The notes beneath the pieces were generated by a model. That model worked only from the letters and a program-made list of their open reading frames with translations, was not told the DNA's origin and did not search any database. A stretch of 64,000 nucleotides of DNA from Bolinopsis microptera. Taxonomy: Eukaryota > Ctenophora > Tentaculata > Lobata > Bolinopsidae. Below, piece after piece: positions 21,696-32,144 of the stretch. The position numbers and the translations under genes were made by a program. The stretch covers positions 2,528,501-2,592,500 of the forward strand of contig NC_087073.1 in NCBI RefSeq assembly GCF_026151205.1. The letters are read 5' to 3'. Position 1 is the stretch's first letter. Each line of letters starts with the position of its first letter.

Positions 21696-22939
21696 AACAG
21701 AGTCCTTTGACTTTATTATTTTGAAATTGAAGAATCGTTTGGCCATAACTCATTTCGTTCGCATTATAGATTCACATTCACTTTCATTTTCATTTTCACT
21801 ATCACGCACAGTACAGGGTCATACCTCAATACCAAATTATTATAGGGCACAAGAACAAATTTGTTTACAATTATCAAAATTTGTTGAGCCCAGCAGCTTA
21901 CTTTCTTTCCTCTCTTCCCCCGTCGTCTGGAGTGTGTGATTTTTGTTGATATCCGAGCTCTTATTTTTATCTTTTGGTTAACTTTCTGTGATTGGACTCG
22001 GTATTTTCGTCCCGGCCGAGTGGGACGATGCTTGCTCGCCAGTTAAGCTATACTGTAGATAACACTAATTTCTACAAACCACAAAATATTAAATATAAAA
22101 TGTGTCCAGTATGGCGCAAATGCATAATTTAATAATTTCTCGACGCCATCGTCGGGGTGAGAGTTATCTGAACCAACTGCACGCCCCTACGATTGCGTCA
22201 CCACTGGTGAGCAAGCATTTGTTTGTTGTTTAGTTGTGTTGAAAGGGAACATTACTTGATTAATTCATCCATTCGGATTTTAATAACGATGAGCTATGAT
22301 ATACCGTTCATCTTAGATTATTGGATCAATCTTATTATATGATTAGATTTTATAAACGAACTTGGCACACAAAAGATTATAATGCGGAGGTTGGCTGGCT
22401 CTTCTATAATAAATACGACACTTCAATTTACAGAATGCTTGCTAGAGATAAGACAAAATATTATCAGACTATACATGCAGCATGAGTAACTGGTGGATAA
22501 GCCTTCGGTAAAAACGGATCCGGAAAAGTCAATGCGGCACTCGGGTCCTTGGTATTGTCGTCGGTATATTGTCCATTATCTACGTTCTGCTTTCGTAGTT
22601 TAAACAATAGTGAGTTCTAAATATACAGCTTTAAACCGATTAAGTATGAATGAATGAAATACCTGACAATCCGCACTCTTATAATCCAAAAGCATGAGTA
22701 ACTCGTAGTGATGTATGATTTCTAGAAACTTTAAATTAAATTTGGCGCTCACAGGTCCTCATGAATATGTGATCGCCGCATAAGGTTCTGTAAATGCGCA
22801 GGGCACCTTCAAGCTTAAATTATTCACCTTACTGAGGCAGTCAACCAACGCGCGGCTTTATTTTTATGATATGATATGTTTTGATTGTTATTAATAAATA
22901 CCAAAATTTAAATTTGTTTTCCTAAAATTTGTTTTCCTA
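21696..22939 (+). other. 3' UTR of LINE B
   Basis: About 1.24 kb of noncoding DNA between the ORF2 stop and the terminal 15-bp repeat pair. It contains a TTTCATTTTCATTTTCACT-rich patch, a hairpin-forming GTCCCGGCCGAGTGGGAC near 22,009 and AT-rich sequence. No third ORF is evident. The length is long for a CR1-like 3' UTR, so an older insertion within it is possible. Confidence 0.6.
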
Positions 22940-25009
22940 TTTCTCAGGAAGTCCATAGTGTCTCATGCTTGACCAAATAAACTCTCTTCTGATGGAATCA
23001 AACGCTGCCTTAAAATCAATGAAATTAACATAAAGTGGAATGTTAAACTCAATGCAGTTGTGAATAATGGTGCGGATGGAATAAATCTGATCAATACATG
23101 AGCGGTTCCGTCTGAACCCACACTGATTTTCCCTAAGAAGACACTCCATTCCAACATCCAGCCTCTTAAGAAGAACCATTTGAAGAACCTTAGAAGACGT
23201 TGCCCTAAGAGTTATACCCCTATTATTGCAGCAGTATGAGGTGTCTCCCTTCTTTCCGATAACCACTATAACACCTTTAAGCCAATCCTCAGGGATCACC
23301 TCTTCCTCCCATACCTTTTTAAACAGTAGCTCTAGTTGGCCAACAAGAGCACTTCCGCCATACTTAAGTTGTTCATTAGTTATCTCATCAACCCCTGCAC
23401 TTTTGCAGTTCTTCAGTTTCTTTAGAGCATAACTAATCTCATCTCTAGAAGGAGGTCCATCAGAACAAGAAAGGTAGTCAAAACTCGGTTGTGAGGGCAC
23501 ACCATCGAGGTCATCAAGATTGGCATCCGATAGTGGAGGATTTAAGAGCTCAGTAAAGTGCTCCTTCCACCTTTCCTTCTGACTGTCCGGGTCTGTAATA
23601 AAATGACCATCCTTATCCCTAACTGACATACCCACTTTCTTCTTCTTTTTCCCAGAAATCTTCTTTATCTTATCCCAAACTTCCCTTTGCTGGCCTTTCT
23701 TAGAAGCCTCCTCTAGATCAGTCGCTATTTTAGTAGCCCAGTTGTTGTTGTCAATTTTACAACTTTTCTTAACTAATTTATTAAGTTTAGAGTAGGCTGA
23801 TCTATTGACGTTTGAAGTGGGATCCCTCCGTTTGAACATTCCCCGTTGCTCTATCAAGTTCTTAGAGGTTTGCGAAAGGTGTTGTTCTTTAACCTTCCGG
23901 GGACGCTTTCCAAGCACTTCCATCGAGACATCAGTGACTGTCTGCTTGAAATTATCCCACATGTCCTCAAGGTTGACCTCATTAGCCAGACAATCAAAAC
24001 GGTTCTGAAGAGCCACGTTGTACTCTTGAACCTTAGACGAGTTTCGCAAATGTTCGATAGCAGGCACATCATGCCTTTTAGCAGTGATCTTAGCTACCGA
24101 CTGCAGTTTGATTTGCAGCCGTCCACGAACAAGATAGTGATCTGAACCAATGTCAGCCCCACGACATACCTTAACATCGAGTAGCGAGTGTTGGAATCGT
24201 CCACTAATACAAATATGATCTATTTGATTCACAGTTAACCCGTTAGGAGACCGCCATGTACCCTTGTGGATGTCTCTATGCTGGAACAGAGTTCCACCAA
24301 TAACAAGTTGATTGGCTGCACAGAAATCCATGAGCCTGGTCCCATTGTCGCTTGATGAACTATGGAGAGATTCTCCACCAATAACTCCCTCGAATCCATA
24401 TCTGTTTGAAGTAACTTTTCCATTGAAGTCACCCAGTAGCAGTTTCAGATCATGTCGGGGCAGTTCACCAAACGTGTCTGATAAAACGTTGTAAAAACGA
24501 TCTTTCTCTCCGTCATCAGCACCGTCAGTCGGAGCGTAGGCTACAACAACAGATATGTTGAGGTGTTTGCCGTGTAACCTAGCTGTTAAGACCCGCTCTG
24601 ATGTAGGTACATAAGAGATCAGGGAGTTCCTGACCTTTTTGGAAAGACATAGGCCAACCCCTTGCCTTTTGATACCATCTCCCCTACCAGAATGAATAAG
24701 TAGACTACCATTGTCCAAAAGTGTACTTCCAGATCCTGGCATATGAGTTTCAGTAATACCCAAAATATCAAGACTGTAGTGATCAATGTTCTGACTGAGT
24801 TGATAAAGCTGTGAAGATGAGCTGACTAAAGATAAAACATTCCAGGTTCCAAAGTACATTGAGTGTTTGCTGTAGTTGATAGGATTGGACTTGCTGAAAT
24901 CAGTGTCAACATGAGCGATCTGTTGACTAATTACTCTGTTGTTATGACGAGCAACCACTCTTCTCATCAGGCCACTGGGGTCCCTGAGGCTTTGCCCAGT
25001 TGCCGTCAT
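22940..25009 (-). pseudogene. RTE-like LINE, endonuclease and N-terminal reverse transcriptase (5' half)
   Basis: ATG at 25,009 gives MTATGQSLRDPSG, then the APE endonuclease: MYFGTWNVLSLVS, LGITETHMPG, VVVAYAPTDGADD, LLLGDFNGKV, NQIDHICISG and GSDHYLVRG. A long linker is followed by the RT fingers (WLKGVIVVIGKKGD, NNRGITL, CGFRRNRSCIDQIYSIRTI) and the first palm motif NFIDFKAAFDSI. The frame ends within RT at GLPEK, where LINE B begins; the next codons are at 15,969. Endonuclease style (TWNV, DHYLV) and the single long ORF match RTE-type elements, from which vertebrate CFDP2/BCNT-linked copies derive. Confidence 0.85.
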
Positions 25010-25368
25010 CCTGGTCTCACCCGACCTTGCAGAGGTAGAAGCACACCGTCCTTGATTTGTGTGTAATGTTTCAGTAGCAAACTTTTAGAGAGGAGAAGTT
25101 GCCAGCATCTCGCACCCGGTTTTTTATCGACCTTTGCCTGTCTAGATCCATAGTGTTTTGTTGCACGTCATCTGTTTATACTGGAGTCACCCAGGACAGA
25201 TTACAATGCTTAATAGTAGCACCTCGAAAAGGATGTGATTCTTCATCACGCACTATGGTCATTGGAATAGGAGAGGTTATTGGCTTCACTGCCTTCACGA
25301 TCACTATTCCCTGAGATTATAAATAATCTCTTGCCACCAAAACGGTTTTACATAAACCCCATATCCAA

Positions 25369-25437
25369 CCCTAACCCTAACCATAACCCCAAAGCTATCC
25401 ATAATCTTAACCACAACCCTAACCCTAACCCGAGCCC
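25369..25437. repeat. Degenerate telomere-like (CCCTAA)n tract
   Basis: Runs of CCCTAACCCTAA with variants (CCATAACCCC, CTTAACCACAA, CCCGAGCCCTAA) cover about 70 bp, equal to TTAGGG repeats on the other strand. It lies just beyond the 5' side of the RTE-like LINE. An interstitial telomeric sequence, or part of an old repeat. Confidence 0.75.
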
Positions 25438-25604
25438 TAAATAATCGAATTCACGTTTTACTAGCCTGTCACGTGACCTAAACGGTTTTTTGTCCATAAC
25501 TCTCCAGGGAAGCTTTTTAACCCTACGTCATGGGGGGTGATTCGGAATCAGCGTCCAAAAATACACCGATTCAGATCGCTTTCATGCCTAAAGGGCCTTT
25601 TCAC

Positions 25605-25652
25605 AAGAATTTTCTTAAAATTTGGGCGAGCGATTTAGTAGGAGCGATTCTG
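25605..25652. repeat. Repeat present in inverted orientation at 14,765-14,805
   Basis: GGGCGAGCGATTTAGTAGGA and the following GCGATTCTGAAT match, with about four differences, the reverse complement of 14,765-14,805. The two copies flank the RTE/LINE B composite. Confidence 0.6.
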
Positions 25653-26194
25653 AATATGTACTGTGTTGAAATTTAAATTATTAGGCATTTCACGTTCAAA
25701 TTCACAATGAAAAATCTATAAATCTATCCCAGGCAGCATGGTTTTCTAGAGCACAAGTCATGCACAACCAATATGGTTGACTTTTGTGATAGCCTGGCAT
25801 TGTCTCTTAACGAAAACATTATCAATCATGTTGTGTATTTTGATTTTGCTAAGGCATTTGATTCTGTAAATCATGATATCCTTCTTCATAAGCTAAAGAC
25901 CTTATATAACATTGATGGTACACTTCTCAAATTTCTTACCAATTACCTTCAAGGCCGTTACCAAAGAGTGGTTATTGGTAATGAGATGTCATATACCCTC
26001 TCAGTTAATTCTGGTGTCCCCCAGGGCTCTATCCTTGGTCCCTTACTTTTTGTATTGTTTATCAATGATATTCCTCTTGGCCTTTCGGATAATACTGATA
26101 TTGTTTTGTATGCCGATGATACAAAAATCTGGCGTAAAATACATTCATCTTCTGATAATTCCAATTTACAAATGGATATAGACTATCTCTCTGA

Positions 26195-26723
26195 TTCAGA
26201 GTTTCACGATAACATAGAACCAGATATTTCCTTCGATATTTTAGAAATTAACTTATATAGCACCATTAAACGTAAAGTGACAGAAGCTTACTACATTAAT
26301 TTATTTAAACCTAGTATCAATAACAAAGAAGAGTGCGAGAAGCTTAAGGGATTTCTTTTACAACATATTCAAAGACAAATTTAAACAAATAGCACACGAC
26401 CCTGCTGTTCAGTAGATATTATGTACTTGGACAGAGTGTAAAACGTGTGTACATCACTATTTTCAATGTAATGTACAATACCATTTGATGTAACCTGTAT
26501 TCAGTGTATGTAATTTTAATTTAGCATTTTAACTAGTATAGAAGCATTTATTATATACTAACATTTATAACAATTTTAGCCTGAAGATGGCGTTGACGCC
26601 GAAAATTTGCCCTTACTCCTAACTTCCTTGTTTCATTTGTCCTTGTCTCTTCCAACCGGATAATATCCAGATATCAGTATTTCAATCATGAGACTAATAA
26701 ACAGCGAACTACTCCGTTATTTG
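26195..26723 (+). mobile_element. Penelope-like element 3' fragment (GIY-YIG end + 3' UTR) with 11-bp TSD
   Basis: The 529-bp insert is flanked by direct repeats TATCTCTCTGA at 26,184-26,194 and 26,724-26,734. The 5' part encodes, in frame with LINE D by chance, FDILEINLYSTIKRKVTEA and YYINLFKPSINNKEE up to a TAA at 26,382. This resembles the C-terminal half of the GIY-YIG endonuclease of Penelope-like elements (known pattern: EA-Y-I-xx-xKPSLN). The 3' UTR carries CTGAAGA, a GGCG-TTGA-CGCC hairpin and GAAA at 26,581-26,604, resembling the core of the hammerhead motifs reported in Penelope-like elements. 5' truncation is usual for this class. Confidence 0.65.
26581..26604 (+). ncRNA. Hammerhead-ribozyme-like core in the Penelope-like fragment
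   Basis: The order CUGANGA - stem II (GGCG/CGCC, loop UUGA) - GAAA is visible. I could not identify convincing stems I and III, so catalytic activity is uncertain. Confidence 0.3.
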
Positions 26724-28117
26724 ATATCTCTCTGACTGGGCACTTAGAAACAAAATGCGATTCCATCCAGCAAAATGTAAAGTGCTTATTGTTTCAGGAA
26801 AACCATCTTTATCTCCTCCATTCGCATACAATCTTGATGGCTCTCCTCTTGTGTATGTAGAGTTAGAAAAAGATCTTGGAGTCGATGTTACTCCTAAGCT
26901 AAGTTGGAATAGTCAGTGCGACAGAATTTATAGTAAGGCCTGCCAACAACTTGGTATGGTCAGAAGAGATGGCCATATTGTCATTGATCTGAAACGTCGC
27001 CGGGCGCTTTACCTCTCCCTAGTTCGTAGCCAATTCGAAAATTGTTCCATAATCTGGCGCCCTTGTAATAAATCACTTAGTGATAAATTAGAAAGTCTCC
27101 AAAAGAGAGCTATTAAATGGATTCTGTCTGAAGAGGGCCGCAGTTATCCACCTGAGCAATATGTCAAAAAGTGCAAGCTTGTCGACATTCTCCCTTTGTC
27201 TCAAAAGTTTGACTTGAATGATCTTATTTTTTTCCACAAAGTTCTGAACAATTTAATTCCTGTATCGCTGCCTCACTATCTATCTCTATATCAGGGCACT
27301 TCTCGACTAAGACGTTGCCACCTCGACAGTCTGTCTATTGTGTCATCAATTTTACCTAAGTTAAGTCAGAATTGACACACCTTATGTACCTCAAATAGCC
27401 CACTGGCAAAATCATTTTTCTACAGAATTCATATACTGTGGAATGGACTCCCTTTACAGGTAAGACAGATTGTGTCTACTAGTCTTTTCAAAGCTGAGGT
27501 CACTAAGCATCTATGGAAATGTTTATTGGATAGTGAAACAACAGCCTAGCCTAGTCTCTTTGCTCCCCATATTATTATTATTTTTGTTTTATTAATTTTT
27601 TATCTACCTTCCTATACTTTCAACATCATATCACACTTCACCCGCACACCTTCTCACACATTAATGACCATATCAGACCTGTATCTAATGTATCTGGAAT
27701 TTGACGTATTGAAATACCAATTTTGACTATATATCCACAGTTATACACCATGGATTTGTTTGTTATTAAATAGTTTTTCATAAATTTTTGGATTTAGATT
27801 AATTCGATGTAATGGGTCCAAGTTACTGCGGACATAGTTCACTATGTGTTTACCGTGTTTGGGTGCCCATCATATTTTACAGATGGGGGCGATATTTTGA
27901 ACGATTCTATTTTATATTCATCTATTGCTGTACTCTGTAAAATTTGAAAAGTATTTAATAAAAAAAATAAAGGGAACATTAGTCAAGTTGCAAGTACAAA
28001 ATATTTGTTTTACAATATACAAACATATGAGTCTATTGAATTATGAATTGTGATTGTCAAATCCATTAAATATTGTCCATTGTGTATTTAAAGAATTTCA
28101 ATGTTCAGCCTATAGCT

Positions 28118-29063
28118 ATGCCTGTTGTGCAAATTACTACAAACCTCGGCAGGAGACTTGGAACACCTTTTTTAAAAAGTGTATCATCTCTAGTGGCAGA
28201 TATGACCAAGAAGCCAGAGAAGGTGACCAAATTTGGTGTTTGATATTGATGGCCTATATTGTCTGGGTGAATTATTGCTTTATTCACAACAAATCCCTGC
28301 CCAACATTTCATCAAACTGTGTGATGTCATTTCAGGCAGTTATAATTACGCTCAATTCTCAATACGACATGTGGTGCAATGGTTCTGATGCTCCTCTAGC
28401 GCACATCAGGTTATATAGCGACTGCAATACAGTGCAAGAATTCTTTTAATTCATGGGCAATAATTGTGGGAAGGAATAAAGTGTATATAGGGAGGTGAAC
28501 CATATTTGTGTTGGTACATTACAGTGACTGTGTTTTGATTGGTTAATACTGGAAGCTAATTGGTTTACCTCTGTCAAGAGTCAGAATAAATATAGTTCAC
28601 CTCCCAGTGTTGAGTGATCCTTGAAGGGTCAGGCTGTGACAGTGTGATGAGGAAGGGGAAGGCTTAAGTGGCCATTTTAAGATTGTTACATATCACAGGT
28701 GTTGGCATAAGAGGGAGGAGGTCATTAAAGTAGTAGGTAAAGGTAGGTGAACTGACAGTGTTGCAATAGTTTAATTTACTTGCCTTTATTCCAACAAAAT
28801 TCTGACCAATACTCGGCCAAATATCCAGCCAAACTTTTGATACACAATTTCAAGGAATGCTGATGATCTGTTTTGTCAGGTTTTCATCATTAGACATGCT
28901 TGTGTCTGACCATGTCGGCTACTCAGCTAAATTTGCTGAATTGTTTAATAAAGATCTTGATGTTGACACTGAACGGGTTATAGTAGAATTCAACTCTCCC
29001 CAAGCAACCCATCTTGGAAAGAACGGATCAACAATTGCTGAAATTAGAAAAGTTGCAGATTAA
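28118..29063 (+). CDS. MIF / D-dopachrome tautomerase family protein, 3 exons, 120 aa
   Basis: Exons 28118-28222, 28336-28409 and 28880-29063 (phases 0 and 2) give 121 codons including TAA. The protein starts MPVVQITTNL, so after Met removal Pro1 is the conserved catalytic base of the tautomerase superfamily. KKPEK at the end of exon 1 sits where MIF has GKPPQ. NGSDAPLAHI aligns with GGSSEPCALC, and the C-terminus (GKNGSTIAEIRK) with GWNNSTFA. The three-exon layout with junctions at the same places as vertebrate MIF supports the call, and blocks between landmarks have equal length. The CxxC redox motif is absent (LAHI). No signal peptide, as in MIF. The donors of exons 1 and 2 (GTGACC, GTTATA) are weak, so the splice choice is inferred from homology. 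It could be MIF or DDT-like; I cannot separate them. Confidence 0.8.
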
Positions 29064-29628
29064 TTGGCTGTATGGGAAGTTAGTTGAAACTTGACCTGAT
29101 TTTTGTAAATCATTCATACAATTTTTCACAAAAGACTCACTGAGCTATTTTCGAAACTATATTATTATTTTTAACTAATTTTGAGTTTTTTAAACTAAAT
29201 TATATCTAATTGTTGAAATTTATGGTATATTTTTAAAACCGACTAACTAAAATGATTTTATTAATCTGGGGTTGATTATTTTTACAGAAGTTTTTCACAG
29301 TTTGTGGAGTTGTAGATTGCTGTTGCGTATACTTATGTTTGCAATTCGTCCTATGCATTGAATCAGTGAAAAACAACTGAAATTGTTGTTATATCTTTAT
29401 TTATCACCATCAGACTGTGATTTCTTTATCTAGTATTTGAACATAACCTTACTCCTTATAACCATTCGATCAGAATTTAATATGCAGTAAAACCCTGATT
29501 TACTGTGGAGTTTTAAAAAATGTGGGTATGCGGTAAATTATGCAATATATCAGGGTTTCAAATACCAGACTTAGTTGGTATTTTTCAGTTATATATTAAA
29601 ATACAATAACTGCAGTGTAGGCAGAATC

Positions 29629-32113
29629 ATGGCAGGACGAGGAAGCAAAGCAGGGGCTAGTGACGACACTGTCATCAGGATCCCACCTCACTTTTATATA
29701 CATGTGCTGGATCTCAAATCCAATGTTACCAAACCTATAATCGGACCTGAGACCTTCGTCAGACAGGTACTGAGATGAAGAAGTTATTTCTTATTGCCAT
29801 TTATAATTGAACTATTCACACTGCTACTTATAGAATTGCTGGTGTTTTACATATTATTTGATATAGTCAGATACATTAACTAGATATTGTTTTAATTTGT
29901 TACCATTTATTTTATGAAAAATTGAAAACCATGTGCATGTCCATTGTCCAATGTGATCCATAGCACTAAGATTTCATTTAGATACCAAAGGAACTTCCTG
30001 GATCAAAGTAAACATCACAATGCTGTTGTTATCTTAGCTAAATAAATACCGTTCCGATTTTATGCCTATCACTGCAAAATCACACCCAGAGCATTTTATA
30101 TTAACCTACCTTTAACACTTTCTAATAATTTGAGCTAGCATGATGGTATTCAGAGGGCATTTGTAATGTACTGTGAGCTGGTGATGTCATCATACTGCCC
30201 ATTACTGCATTACAATGACCATGCCTCCCCATTAGCTAGCAACTGCCAATAAGCTATATCATCATAAAAGTTTAAGTTTTAAGTGTAAAACTTATTTAAG
30301 CTCTAAGAGCTGACAATGTTATTTCAACCAAAGGGTGCGCATTTACATAATTACTAAGATTTAATAATGTTTTCAGGATAACGAGAAAGTGGTAGATGGA
30401 CCCACTAAGATGGTGATAATCCCACCAAACCACTACTGTGTAGTTGCTAACCCTGTTATGAGAGATGAGGAGGGAGAGGTTCAGTTTGATCAGTACGGAC
30501 AGGTATGTGTGTAAAGTTAGAGTACATTTAGAGTACATTTAGAGTACATTTAGAGTACATTTAAAGTATATTTCGAGTTCATTTCGAGTACATTTAAAGT
30601 ACATTTAGAGTACATTTAGACTTAGAGTGCATTTAAAGTACATTTAAAATAAATGTAGAGTACATTTAAAATACATTTAAAGTACATTTAAGTTTGATCT
30701 GCGCACAAAGGAGCATGTCAAACATTTTAAGTCAATTTTAAATTTTCTTTCAATCTTTAATTGTAATGGACAATTTTTGGCACGCTATTATTTGCAATAT
30801 ATCAATTGTAATACTCCGTAATGCGTATTATATACATATTTTTGGATACCAAAAACAAAAGATAAAAAGTGTGAGTTATCTCAATGGTTCTTCTTACCAC
30901 TGTCCTTTAGAAGTTAGCTAATAATTCTCGCGCTGCAGTGTAACCGTTATCTGCTTAGACCACTGCTTCTTCCTTGTAGAACTTCTCAACTTGGCTATGT
31001 ATACAAGTTATACTGCACAAGGTAACGTGGCCTTTAGTATCAGTTTCAGTGAATTTTGCTTGATCAAATTAGGAGACTTCATAATAACAGAACATAAAAT
31101 GAGAAACTCGTGGTGAGCAAGATAAGATAGCGGTCCAAGTTCGCAAATTTGTTCACTGATGGTACAATGTGGTGGAATGTGGTGGAATGTGGTGAGATGT
31201 GTTTACCCCCCCAGTTATCGGATGAAATACACCAGAGTTAAATTATTTGTACATAATTAGTGGCTGAGCTAACTGTATGGGATAAACTGTTCGCAGTGTA
31301 CAAACTTTGTACATTTCATAACGTTAACGTTATGGAGCTCGCTTCCTACTCACAAACAAGGCGGAAGTTCAAATATTATAAATTGTTCCGGTGAGAATAT
31401 TACCCACTGCTAGTTTTATTCACAGCTCAGTTTTATACACTGCTCTCACCCTCCCCCTGTACAGTGTACTACATGTTTTATACACTGCTCTCACCCTCTT
31501 TCTCAGGCTAAACTACTACACGCAGACCAAGAAGTACGTCTCACTCAAGAGCCCTTCCCTTTGTACCCCGGAGAGTCCATGGAGACCAAGGTAACCAAAC
31601 TGCGCGCTGTTCCGACCAACACAGCACTCCGCCTGCGCGCTATCGCAGACTTCTCAGACTCTGACGGAACTAAGAGATGGGCTCACGATGAGTGGCTCTT
31701 TACTGGACCTGGTTCGTTATATAAGGGGGGGGGATCATGTTTAAATCTACAGTCATAACTCAAAAATGTTTACAAGATATTTGAAGGAGGCTGTAAAAAC
31801 TGTTTTGAGGTGAAAACAGCAGGTAGCAAATTAGAATGTATGCAGCTGTATGCAGCCTTTAGTATAATATATTATACACCCTGACCACTATTTGATAGTG
31901 TTTATGGACCATAATCTCCATGTAAATACAGTATACACTCAAATAAACATAAAAGTACTGTGCAAGTAATCAGATAATATCATTAAAGCACTTAGCATAT
32001 ATCAAACTTGATGAAATTGAAGTTAATTCTAGGGCCCCAAAAGGCCCTACACATATCGAAAATCCAAAAAGGGCCCTAGAAATCGGGGCTTTTTGGGGCC
32101 TTTTGGGGCGTTG

Positions 32114-32144
<31 letters not shown>

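Larger units (their letters stand above)
15970..22939 (+). mobile_element. LINE B: CR1-like retrotransposon, apparently full length and intact
   Basis: Both boundaries come from the interrupted RTE host frame. The left end is 15,970, where the shared 35-nt leader starts. The right end is 22,939, where exactly two copies of a 15-bp terminal repeat (AAATTTGTTTTCCTA at 22,910-22,924 and 22,925-22,939) stop; terminal short repeats are typical of CR1-like LINEs. ORF1 (16,108-18,330) and ORF2 (18,327-21,695) are both open and overlap by ATGA. The insertion shows no clear target duplication (at most about 4 bp), also as known for CR1. Length is 6,970 bp. Coding integrity suggests a recent, possibly competent insertion. 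Confidence 0.85.
14849..25320 (-). mobile_element. RTE-like LINE, full length but split by LINE B
   Basis: Minus-strand non-LTR element. Its 5' UTR is right of 25,009 (5' limit uncertain, somewhere before 25,320). The coding part runs 25,009-22,940, is interrupted by LINE B (22,939-15,970), and resumes 15,969-14,890. The 3' end is a short (TGTA)n tail at 14,851-14,868. Without the insert it is about 3.2-3.5 kb with one ORF of about 1,050 codons, the size expected of RTE-type elements. The two halves rejoin in frame in the RT domain (GLPEK then YVRIFQAFFNG), which proves they were one element. Confidence 0.8.
25734..27549 (+). pseudogene. LINE D reverse transcriptase remnant
   Basis: Partial RT carrying the YADD motif and thumb, broken three ways: 5' truncation, the 529-bp Penelope-like insert in the middle, and one nonsense codon at 27,373-27,375 (probably CGA to TGA). 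It cannot make a working enzyme. Confidence 0.85.
25730..27970 (+). mobile_element. LINE D: 5'-truncated CR1/Jockey-group LINE, split by a Penelope-like insertion
   Basis: Begins abruptly inside RT at QHGFLEHKSCTTN (25,734). It reads [38 protein letters not shown] and VLYADDTKIW up to DYLSD at 26,194. It is interrupted by 26,195-26,723 and resumes SDWALRNKMRFHPAKCKV. A TGA at 27,373-27,375 breaks the frame, which then continues (SFFYRIHILWNGLPLQV) to a TAG near 27,549. The AT-rich 3' UTR ends in an A-rich tail about 27,955-27,970. A second copy of its 3' UTR lies at 51,118-51,380. Confidence 0.8.

Noticed and set aside
28054-28449. 131-codon ORF spanning the MIF-like gene start
   Set aside because: A different frame from MIF exon 1, and across an intron; only its 28,336-28,409 part coincides with a real exon.
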